From Muribaculaceae bacterium (GTDB lineage: Bacteria; Bacteroidota; Bacteroidia; Bacteroidales; Muribaculaceae), in assembly GCA_016292745.1 (NCBI GenBank), contig JAEDFO010000053.1, positions 1 through 15,867 of the forward strand: DNA of 15,867 nt. Reading direction: 5' to 3'. Below, one piece after another: positions 1-5,849 of this stretch (the stretch's first letter is position 1; every line of letters begins with the position of its first letter). A program made the translations under genes and the position numbers. The notes beneath the pieces were generated by a model, which saw only the letters and a list, made by a program, of their open reading frames with translations, was not told the DNA's origin and searched no databases.

Positions 1-50
1 CGCCTCCGTCCTCGAGTTGACGAGATACAGGTACATAAAAAAGCGTAGGA

Positions 51-161
51 CGATATTCTGTTTATCTTCACGCGGCATCGCCAAACGCCTAGTACGAAAT
101 AAACAGTCCACCCCCACGCCTTGCCCGTTATCTGGCCCCCTCGTCGGGGAGTGGATATACG
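51..161. ncRNA. Candidate structured RNA, three-way junction, strand unknown
   Basis: The segment folds into a closed three-way junction. The closing helix pairs 51-55 with 156-161, with A159 bulged. Arm one pairs 58-65 (CTGTTTAT) with 99-106 (ATAAACAG), eight perfect pairs. Arm two starts at the very next base: 107-111 pairs with 151-155, 112-115 with 146-149 and 116-118 with 142-144, interrupted only by single-base bulges A150 and C145; a further 3 bp (123-125 with 134-136) sits inside. A separate helix, 7-12 with 47-52, competes with the closing stem. Nearly all pairs are Watson-Crick, so strand cannot be read from G-U pairs. I do not recognise the family. It may be a small RNA, a leader of a gene beyond the left edge, or chance pairing. 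Confidence 0.3.
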
Positions 162-479
162 ACAAGCATGAGCGCTTTCTTTGACTGCTTTTTCCTTCGT
201 ACTGATTGAAATTGGCGATTTCCGTGAAAGGATAAAGCAAGAAACGCTTCTATTTTCAAAAAATGTGTGGATTGCTCCACATGCTCAAAATTGGATACTT
301 ATTCCCATTTTGCCAAATTATATTAATTATTTTTTGTCATTATTGTTTGTTGTTGCTGATTGGGAGGGGTTTGAATATTGTGGCTTTCGATTGGTTTGAC
401 AGTGGCGGTGATTCGGGGCGCAATAGGGATGTGGGTGAATTTTTTGGGTGGGGTGGAGTGATGTTTGGGTGCTAATTCA

Positions 480-487
480 TAACTTTG
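480..487 (+). promoter_or_regulatory. -7 promoter box of the BASS transporter gene
   Basis: TAACTTTG matches the Bacteroidetes -7 consensus TAnnTTTG and ends 27 bases before the ATG at 515. No TTTG -33 element lies at the usual 19-21 base spacing; that position is occupied by G-rich sequence. An unusually good purine-rich ribosome-binding site, AGGGGG at 501-506, precedes the ATG by eight bases and supports this start. Confidence 0.55.
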
Positions 488-514
488 CATGACTTTTAAT
501 AGGGGGAATGTACT

Positions 515-1417
515 ATGCGTAGTTCGATAAAGCCGTTTGTGCTTCCGGCCGCCATTGCGTGTGGCCTTTTGTTTCACGATGCCATCAAGTTTATAGCGCC
601 GCTGTCGCCGTATCTCATCTTCATGATGCTGTTGCTTACGTTTACGAGCATCGATTTACACAAGATACGTCTCACACGGCTTCAGCTGTGGCTTTTGCTG
701 ATACAAATCAGTGTGTGCTGGATTCCGTATGTCCTGTTGCGGGGCTATAGCAGCGATGTTGCCGCGGGGCTGTTTATGTGTGTGTTTATCAGCACGGCCA
801 CAGCGGCTCCGGTGGTGACCAAGATGCTGGGCGGTAGTGTAGAGATGCTGGTGTCGTATTCGTTGACGAGCAATCTGGCGTTTGCGCTGCTTGCTCCTCC
901 GTTTTTGTCGATAATATCCGATACTGCCGATGTGAGTGTGGCGGCCACCTTGCTGTATATAGCGCGTGGGGTGCTTCCGTTGCTGCTTGTGCCGCTGCTG
1001 GTGGCGTATCTGCTGGGGCGGTACGCGCCTGAGTTGCGTAGCCGCATATCGCGCTACAGTTCGCTGTCGTTTTATCTGTGGGCTTTGGCGTTGCTGATAG
1101 TTGTTGGCAATGCCGTAGGGTTAGCGCTTGAGCAGCAGGGGGCTGGGATAGTGCAGTTTGCGGCGCTGTTTGTTGGATCGGCAGTGCTGTGTGCGGTGCA
1201 GTTCTATGCCGGGCGTGTGGTGGGCCGGCATTATGGCGACCCGATATCGGGGGCGCAGGGCCTTGGACAGAAAAACACAGTGCTGGCCATATGGGTGGCC
1301 ACTTCGTATGTGTCGGCGTTGGCGTCGCTTGCTCCGGCGGCTTATATCCTTTGGCAAAACATTTTCAACAGTTGGCAGCTCTACCGCAAGACGCGCCGCG
1401 AGGCGGCAATGCGCTGA
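515..1417 (+). CDS. Bile acid:sodium symporter (BASS) family transporter
   Basis: A 300-residue polytopic inner-membrane protein with about eight to ten hydrophobic segments (roughly 8-24, 32-46, 56-75, 82-100, 108-134, 141-167, 183-205, 213-232, 253-290). Two features match the BASS/SBF fold. One is the Ser/Thr/Ala-Pro crossing segment near 92-107 (ISTATAAPVV). The other is the C-terminal GLGQKNTVLAIW at 249-260, a family hallmark. Members move organic anions, such as bile acids or 2-keto acids, with sodium. The substrate here cannot be read from sequence, and bile acids should not be assumed. The start at 515 is supported by AGGGGG eight bases upstream and by a promoter box at 480. The gene is transcribed alone and converges with the EFR1-type gene 24 bases downstream, with no obvious terminator between. 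Confidence 0.85.
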   Translation: MRSSIKPFVLPAAIACGLLFHDAIKFIAPLSPYLIFMMLLLTFTSIDLHKIRLTRLQLWLLLIQISVCWIPYVLLRGYSSDVAAGLFMCVFISTATAAPVVTKMLGGSVEMLVSYSLTSNLAFALLAPPFLSIISDTADVSVAATLLYIARGVLPLLLVPLLVAYLLGRYAPELRSRISRYSSLSFYLWALALLIVVGNAVGLALEQQGAGIVQFAALFVGSAVLCAVQFYAGRVVGRHYGDPISGAQGLGQKNTVLAIWVATSYVSALASLAPAAYILWQNIFNSWQLYRKTRREAAMR

Positions 1418-1441
1418 ATGCAGAGGTGTCTTGTGGTGCGG

Positions 1442-2203
1442 TCAGGGGTGATGATACCGGCCTTTCGATTTGGTGGCGCTGCCGTAGTTGATGGCGTGTG
1501 CTGGGCAGCGATGCAGGCATGCCAGGCATGTTATGCAGTTTTGGTGCCATTTGGGGTGGCCGTCGTCATCGGTTGAGATGTTGTGCAGCGGGCACACCTT
1601 CTGGCAAAGTCGGCAGCCGTGGCATCTGTCGGCATCGACGTTGAATTTGGTGGCGCGTACCAGAAAACGGTAGAATAGAGGCCGTAGCACGCGCGATTTG
1701 AGCCAAGCGCACGAGCCTTCTACCACTTGCCACGAGTGGCGATGGTCGATGATGGCCTCGGCAATCTCGGCTATGCGTTTCTGTGCAGCGGCGAGTTTCG
1801 AAGCCTCGAGTTGTGGCGAATCGACATTGAATCCCGGCAGCAGGATGTAGGTGTTGGGCATCTGCAGCGAGAATGCCGCCGATAGTGTGATTGTGCGCAG
1901 GCGTGTGGCGAGCATCCGGGCTGCCAGGCCGCAATCGTCGCCACAAGTGGCGAGCATATAGCAGTAGGTGGCGCCGGTGATTCCCTCAATCGATACTTTA
2001 TCGATGAAATTTTCAACCAGAGGCGGGATTCCCCACGAGTGGATTGGAAACACCCATCCGATGCGCTCGCCATAGCGAAGGCTATAAGAGAATTCGGCGC
2101 GGTCGGTGGCAGTTGGGATATCGACAATGCGTTCGCCGGTGGCCTGAGCCAGGCATCGAGCGGCCCAAAGCGAATTTCCGGTGGCAGAGAAGCAGAAAAT
2201 CAT
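1442..2203 (-). CDS. EFR1-type flavodoxin/4Fe-4S ferredoxin fusion
   Basis: A 253-residue cytoplasmic redox protein. The N-terminal half is flavodoxin-like. The FMN phosphate loop is FSATGNS near 5-11, and further flavin-loop candidates are PIHSWGIPP at 53-61 and the CGDDCG segment at 87-92. The C-terminal part is a dicluster ferredoxin with two complete Cys-x2-Cys-x2-Cys-x3-Cys-Pro motifs: C194, C197, C200, C204 and C223, C226, C229, C233. This is the architecture named EFR1 family ferrodoxin in current annotation and is common in anaerobic Bacteroidales. It probably shuttles electrons between FMN and low-potential 4Fe-4S centres, but the partner is unknown. It is the last gene of the ansA-tadA operon, 18 bases after tadA. 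The tail after residue 240 is short and basic. Confidence 0.85.
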   Translation of the reverse strand: MIFCFSATGNSLWAARCLAQATGERIVDIPTATDRAEFSYSLRYGERIGWVFPIHSWGIPPLVENFIDKVSIEGITGATYCYMLATCGDDCGLAARMLATRLRTITLSAAFSLQMPNTYILLPGFNVDSPQLEASKLAAAQKRIAEIAEAIIDHRHSWQVVEGSCAWLKSRVLRPLFYRFLVRATKFNVDADRCHGCRLCQKVCPLHNISTDDDGHPKWHQNCITCLACLHRCPAHAINYGSATKSKGRYHHP

Positions 2204-2221
2204 GGCGATAATCGGGCGTTG

Positions 2222-2659
2222 TCAACGCCGTGAGCGGAAAAAGTCGGTAATCAGTTTGGCGCATTCATCGGCAAGCACACCCGAGGTGATTTGGGTGCGC
2301 TTATGGAACGGGGCAGTGCAGAAAGTGTGAAAGCCGCGTTTGTCGTCATCGGCACCGTATACAACCCGGGCAATCTGGCTCCATGCGAGTGCCCCGGCAC
2401 ACATCAGGCAAGGCTCGACGGTGACATACAAGGTGCAGTCGGTTAGGTATTTACCGCCCAGATAGTTGGCAGCGGCAGTTATGGCTTGCATTTCGGCATG
2501 TGCAGTAACGTCGACGAGCGTCTCGGTGAGGTTATGTGCGCGAGCCACAATGCGGTCGGCACACACCACCACGGCACCTATAGGCACCTCGCCCTGTTCG
2601 GCTGCCTCGCGCGCCTCGGCAAGCGCCTGTTGCATGAAATATTCGTCGGAATGCGGCAT
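2222..2659 (-). CDS. tadA: tRNA-specific adenosine deaminase
   Basis: TadA converts A34 to inosine in the wobble position of tRNA-Arg(ACG), which is needed to read CGC and CGA codons. With the ATG at 2659 the protein has 145 residues, a usual TadA length. The zinc site of the deaminase fold is complete: H54-A-E56, where the Glu is the proton shuttle, and P83-C84-x2-C87. The conserved Asn of RAHN at 43 is present. A TTG three codons upstream (2668) would add MPE; I prefer the ATG. The gene begins 13 bases after the ansA stop codon and is followed 18 bases later by the EFR1 gene, so the three are very probably cotranscribed. The motifs separate it clearly from the cytidine deaminase elsewhere in the window. 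Confidence 0.92.
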   Translation of the reverse strand: MPHSDEYFMQQALAEAREAAEQGEVPIGAVVVCADRIVARAHNLTETLVDVTAHAEMQAITAAANYLGGKYLTDCTLYVTVEPCLMCAGALAWSQIARVVYGADDDKRGFHTFCTAPFHKRTQITSGVLADECAKLITDFFRSRR

Positions 2660-2672
2660 TTCGGGCAACGGG

Positions 2673-3707
2673 TTAGTGAATGGTAACCTCGCCGCAAAGC
2701 GAGCATAGCAGATACTTCTTGACGCTTTCGGCCGGCAGGTTAAGGCCGAAGAGATACATCATCTTGGTGATGGCAGCCTCGCTGGTTATGTCGTGGCCGC
2801 TCACCACCCCTGCCTTAGCCAAGGCATTGCCGGTGTCGTAAAGGTCGCTGTGCACACCGCCGTTTACGCATTGCGTAACGTTGAGCACCACCACACCGCG
2901 CTCCACCGCATCGCGGATGGTGCTGATAACCCATTCGTCGTCGGGGCCGTTACCGGCGCCGTAGGTCTTGAGCACCACGCCTTTAATTCCAGGAGCCGAC
3001 ATCAGATAGCGCAGAGTCTGCTCGGTAAGGCCTGGGAACAGCGTGACGAACATCACGCTCGGGTCCATCTTATATCTCACCTTCAGCGGGCGCTTGGTGG
3101 GCATGCGGTAGAGTGCATCTTCCTTGAAGTCGATGCCCAATCCAATCTTTGCCAGCGAAGGATAGTTGTTGCTTTTGAAGGCGTTGAAGTTGTTGGCACT
3201 CATCTTTGTGCTTCGGTTTCCGCGCCACAGATAGTTCTCAAACAGGATAGCCACCTCCTGCACCATCGGGTCGCCGTGAGCATCGCGTGCAGCGGCAATC
3301 TGCAGTGCGGTAATCAGGTTTTCCTCGCCGTCGGTCCGCACCTCGCCAATTGGCAGCTGCGATCCGGTGATAATTACCGGTTTGTGCAGATTCTCGAGCA
3401 TAAAGCTCAGCGCCGATGCCGTGAATGCCATGGTGTCGGTGCCGTGGAGCACCACAAAGCCGTCGAAAGCGTCGTAGTACTTTTCGATGATTGCAGCGAT
3501 GTCGCACCAGTGTTGTGGCGACATGTTTGCCGAGTCGATAGGGTTCTCGAACTGGATGTTTTCGATGTCGTAGTCGAGCATCTTCACCTTAGGCACGTTG
3601 TCGATAAGGTGCGTGAAATCAAAAGGTTGAAGCGAGCGTGTATCGGGATTTTCAATCATACCGATTGTACCTCCGGTGTATACAAGCAGAATTTTCGGGC
3701 GCGGCAT
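2673..3707 (-). CDS. ansA: Type I (cytoplasmic) L-asparaginase
   Basis: Hydrolyses asparagine to aspartate and ammonia. At 344 residues with no signal peptide it matches the cytoplasmic type I enzyme rather than periplasmic type II. Catalytic elements align with E. coli AnsA. The N-terminal YTGGTIGM carries nucleophile T14. HGTDTM at 88-93 supplies T90-D91, and the RGNRSTK segment supplies K168. The TQC segment at 278-280 corresponds to the allosteric asparagine site region of E. coli AnsA, so cooperative control is plausible. The start ATG lies about 69 bases below a -7 box at 3783-3776, leaving a leader of roughly 60 bases that can fold into a hairpin. It is the first gene of an operon with tadA and the EFR1 gene. 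Confidence 0.93.
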   Translation of the reverse strand: MPRPKILLVYTGGTIGMIENPDTRSLQPFDFTHLIDNVPKVKMLDYDIENIQFENPIDSANMSPQHWCDIAAIIEKYYDAFDGFVVLHGTDTMAFTASALSFMLENLHKPVIITGSQLPIGEVRTDGEENLITALQIAAARDAHGDPMVQEVAILFENYLWRGNRSTKMSANNFNAFKSNNYPSLAKIGLGIDFKEDALYRMPTKRPLKVRYKMDPSVMFVTLFPGLTEQTLRYLMSAPGIKGVVLKTYGAGNGPDDEWVISTIRDAVERGVVVLNVTQCVNGGVHSDLYDTGNALAKAGVVSGHDITSEAAITKMMYLFGLNLPAESVKKYLLCSLCGEVTIH

Positions 3708-3740
3708 GTCACAGATAATAGTTAGAAGGTGAATGAGAAT

Positions 3741-3770
3741 GGATGGCGTTCGTTGGGCTGAACGCTATCC
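3741..3770. repeat. Inverted repeat/hairpin in the ansA leader
   Basis: GGATGGCGTTC (3741-3751) and GAACGCTATCC (3760-3770) form an 11-bp stem around an 8-base loop. Read as plus-strand RNA the single irregular pair is a G-U wobble; read as ansA mRNA it is an A-C mismatch. From the position of the -7 box, the ansA transcript should begin at about 3770, which would place this hairpin at its very 5' end. Confidence 0.6.
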
Positions 3771-3775
3771 GAATG

Positions 3776-3783
3776 CAAATGTA
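3776..3783 (-). promoter_or_regulatory. -7 promoter box of the ansA operon
   Basis: Read on the minus strand this is TACATTTG, a full match to TAnnTTTG. It lies 69 bases upstream of the ansA ATG. I find no convincing TTTG at the -33 position. The box overlaps one copy of a 12-bp direct repeat that recurs at the divergent promoter. Confidence 0.6.
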
Positions 3784-3868
3784 TAAAAATCTTCATATAT
3801 TCACTGCATAGCCACCACATTATTTACGATGGGTGTCTGTGGCCGGTTGGCTTTGATTGAAATTAATT

Positions 3869-3888
3869 GGGGCTGGGGAGGGTGTGGG
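3869..3888 (+). promoter_or_regulatory. Canonical G-quadruplex motif upstream of the rsmI-like gene
   Basis: Four G-tracts on the plus strand, 3869-3872, 3875-3878, 3880-3882 and 3886-3888, are separated by loops of two, one and three bases. This fits the strict four-tract pattern with loops of 1-7. It ends 14 bases before the -7 box at 3903 and so occupies the place of the -33 element. That it folds in vivo is inference. Confidence 0.5.
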
Positions 3889-3902
3889 CGCGTATTTTTT
3901 GC

Positions 3903-3910
3903 TAACTTTG
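3903..3910 (+). promoter_or_regulatory. -7 promoter box of the rsmI-like operon
   Basis: TAACTTTG matches TAnnTTTG and lies 23 bases upstream of the ATG at 3934. It is followed directly by an inverted repeat, TTGCAT (3908-3913) and ATGCAA (3918-3923), which would span the transcription start. The -33 region is G-rich instead of TTTG. Confidence 0.6.
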
Positions 3911-3933
3911 CATCCGAATGCAACTTTTCTGCC

Positions 3934-4644
3934 ATGACACCAACAGGAACGCTATATCTTTTTCCGGTGCCGCTGAGCGAAAGTCCGGTGGCCGACGTAC
4001 TTCCGGCGCGAAATATCGCGCTGCTGAAGTCGGTGCGCCATTTCATTGTTGAGAACGTGCGTAGCGCCCGGCGCTTTCTGCGCAGCTGCGACAGCACCTT
4101 CCCCATTGACGAATCGTCGTTCGTTGAGCTAAACCGCCACACCCGTGCCGAGGAAATCGACTCGTTCATAGCACCGTTGCTCGAGGGGCACGACGTTGGG
4201 GTGATATCGGAGGCCGGTTGTCCGGCAATAGCCGACCCCGGAGCCGACGTGGTGGCGATAGCGCAGCGGCGCGGCATCCGTGTGGTGCCGCTGGTGGGCC
4301 CGTCGAGCATATTGATGTCGCTTATGGCGTCGGGGTTCAACGGACAGAGTTTCGCATTCCAGGGCTATCTGCCCATCGATGCCGGTGAGCGCCAGCGCAA
4401 GCTGAAATGGATGGAGACAGCCATTGCGCGCGACAGCCAGACGCAGATATTCATCGAGACACCTTACCGCAACAACAAGCTGATAGAGGAGCTTGCACGG
4501 CTGTTGCCTCCGTCGCTGCGGCTGTGTGTGGCCAGCGGGATAACATCGGAGCAGGAGAGCATCGTCACACGCACCATCGGCCAATGGCGTCAGGCAAAAT
4601 ACGACTACAACAAGATTCCAACAATATTCCTACTATATAAATAG
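3934..4644 (+). CDS. RsmI-like tetrapyrrole-methylase-family SAM methyltransferase
   Basis: A 236-residue class III SAM-dependent methyltransferase of the tetrapyrrole methylase superfamily. The family loop is SEAGCPAIADPG (92-103), equivalent to SDAGTPLISDPG of RsmI, and the second signature LVGPSSILMSLMASGF spans 120-135. RsmI adds the 2'-O-methyl group of cytidine 1402 in 16S rRNA. This protein is shorter than E. coli RsmI and its loop is diverged, so the rRNA substrate is likely but not certain. The frame is open back to 3829, but I chose the ATG at 3934: upstream residues are low-complexity, and the promoter box at 3903-3910 would otherwise lie inside the gene. It is followed after six bases by the MBL-fold gene, so the two are cotranscribed. 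Confidence 0.8.
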   Translation: MTPTGTLYLFPVPLSESPVADVLPARNIALLKSVRHFIVENVRSARRFLRSCDSTFPIDESSFVELNRHTRAEEIDSFIAPLLEGHDVGVISEAGCPAIADPGADVVAIAQRRGIRVVPLVGPSSILMSLMASGFNGQSFAFQGYLPIDAGERQRKLKWMETAIARDSQTQIFIETPYRNNKLIEELARLLPPSLRLCVASGITSEQESIVTRTIGQWRQAKYDYNKIPTIFLLYK

Positions 4645-4650
4645 ACGAAA

Positions 4651-5673
4651 ATGGCAAAGAAAACATCTCATTATAGGTATGACACCAATCGCCACCAGGG
4701 TTCGCTCTTTGGCGATGATGCCGATTTCGTCTTCAACACTCCGAGCCAGCCTGAACAGGCGGCGAAGCCTGCTGCCCCGGCACCAAAAGCTGTAGATGCC
4801 GATGCCATCGATTCAAGGCTCGAGGTGAAAGTGGTGCCCGAATTCCGCTTCATTTGCTTCGGCAGCGGCAGCAGCGGCAACTGCGCTTATGTGGGCACTC
4901 CAACCGAAGGGGTGCTGATTGATGCCGGTGTGGACATGAAAAAGGTGTTCGACACGCTGAAAGTAAACGGAATAGAGCCCGGAATGGTTAAAGGCGTGTG
5001 CCTTACACACGACCATGGCGACCATGTGCGCTACGCCTATACATATGTGCGCAAATACCGTCATCTGAAAATTTACTGCACGCCACGGGTGCTTAACGGG
5101 ATGCTCCGCCGACACAACATATCGCGCCGCATACGCGAAAGCCATGTGCCAATATTCAAGGAGATTGATTTCAGTTTGGCGGGGATGAAGATTACGGCAT
5201 TTGAAGTGCCGCACGACGGAACCTGCAACTCCGGATTCTTCATTGAGAACGGCGAGCTGAAATTTACCATCGCCACCGACCTGGGACATATCAACGACCG
5301 AGCGGAATTTTATCTGAGCAAGGCTAACTTCATGATGCTGGAAAGCAACTACGACCACGCTATGCTGCTGAATGGTTCATACCCCGAATATCTGAAAAGC
5401 CGGATTCTTAACGAAACCGGGCATCTCGACAATCACGATGCCGCGACTTTCGTGCGCGACCATTATTCGCCGCAGTTGAAATATGTGTTTCTGTGCCATC
5501 TGAGCAACGACAACAACACACCGGAGAAGGCCATAAACGAATTTGCACAAGTGCTCGGCCCTGCAGGCATAACCATTGGCCTGGGGCAGGACACAATTGA
5601 GGACCGCAAGTGCAATCTGCAGGTAGTGGCGCTTCCGCGCTTCGATGCCACCCACCGCTATATACTTCGCTGA
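4651..5673 (+). CDS. YycJ/WalJ-type metallo-beta-lactamase-fold hydrolase with N-terminal extension
   Basis: A 340-residue MBL-fold protein. The metal motif THDHGDH (119-125) gives ligands H120, H122, D124 and H125, and H188, D210 and H283 complete a dinuclear site. GSGSSGNCAY (71-80), ESNYD (231-235) and the GHLDNHDAA segment (257-265) are typical of the YycJ/WalJ subfamily, whose members are linked to DNA or RNA end processing. This is not an antibiotic-degrading lactamase. Residues 1-60 lie before the first core strand. They are Ala/Pro/Gln-rich and probably disordered, with a charged start (KKTSHYRYD), and have no counterpart in typical family members, which run to about 260-270 residues. 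The start at 4651 is six bases after the methyltransferase stop, so the extension appears genuine. Confidence 0.85.
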   Translation: MAKKTSHYRYDTNRHQGSLFGDDADFVFNTPSQPEQAAKPAAPAPKAVDADAIDSRLEVKVVPEFRFICFGSGSSGNCAYVGTPTEGVLIDAGVDMKKVFDTLKVNGIEPGMVKGVCLTHDHGDHVRYAYTYVRKYRHLKIYCTPRVLNGMLRRHNISRRIRESHVPIFKEIDFSLAGMKITAFEVPHDGTCNSGFFIENGELKFTIATDLGHINDRAEFYLSKANFMMLESNYDHAMLLNGSYPEYLKSRILNETGHLDNHDAATFVRDHYSPQLKYVFLCHLSNDNNTPEKAINEFAQVLGPAGITIGLGQDTIEDRKCNLQVVALPRFDATHRYILR

Positions 5674-5775
5674 CCATTGCCAGCCGGCGCAATGCTGTTT
5701 ACGTCATCATCCCGAATGAGGGTGGTGGCGGTTTTCGCTATGTGCCATGCGCTACAGTTAGTAATTTTACATCAA

Positions 5776-5810
5776 CGGGCGCCGACAACCTTACAGGTGG
5801 CCGACGCCCG
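5776..5810. repeat. GC-rich imperfect hairpin between convergent genes
   Basis: A 15-base arm at 5776-5790 and its partner at 5796-5810 pair at 12 of 15 positions around the loop TTACA, with an uninterrupted outer CGGGCG/CGCCCG. It lies between the ends of the MBL-fold gene (5673) and the GH3 gene (5850). No T-tract follows on either strand, so it is not a classic intrinsic terminator. It could be a terminator of a different kind or an mRNA 3'-end stabiliser. Confidence 0.4.
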
Positions 5811-5849
5811 GGATGGAGTAGGAGTGTTGCGCCAACTGGGCGCGGTGGG

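Larger units (their letters stand above)
1..514. other. Left-edge non-coding region with foldable segment and G-runs
   Basis: I see no convincing gene here. Bases 1-160 can form several helices (see the candidate RNA entry). Bases 180-400 are markedly AT-rich, unlike the flanking coding DNA, and carry a small perfect inverted repeat, TGTGGA (266-271) and TCCACA (276-281), around a 4-base loop. Bases 415-453 hold a cluster of G-runs just before the promoter of the transporter gene. A minus-strand frame stays open from about position 250 to the left edge and has an ATG at 78, but its use of AGG, AGA and CTA codons is unlike the neighbouring genes, so I do not call it. Short open frames inside 181-475 have no recognisable protein character. 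Confidence 0.6.

Noticed and set aside
1..250. Minus-strand frame open from about 250 to the left edge, with an ATG at 78 (begins MPREDKQN), and a plus-strand frame open over 2-181
   Set aside because: Only 26 codons follow the ATG before the edge, codon use includes AGG, AGA and CTA, and the segment has strong secondary structure. It may be the start of a gene beyond the window, but I cannot support it.
181..475. Short plus-strand open frames of about 70 codons in the AT-rich leader
   Set aside because: They have no plausible ribosome-binding site or protein character, and they run into the promoter region of the transporter.
2793..3725. Long plus-strand open frame (310 codons) opposite ansA
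   Set aside because: It mirrors ansA almost end to end, and its His/Val/Ala-rich translation has no recognisable motif. It is a by-product of ansA codon bias on the other strand.
4651..5673. Possible beta-lactamase resistance gene
   Set aside because: The MBL fold is present, but the ESNYD and GHLDN segments place it in the YycJ/WalJ group, and it has no signal peptide.
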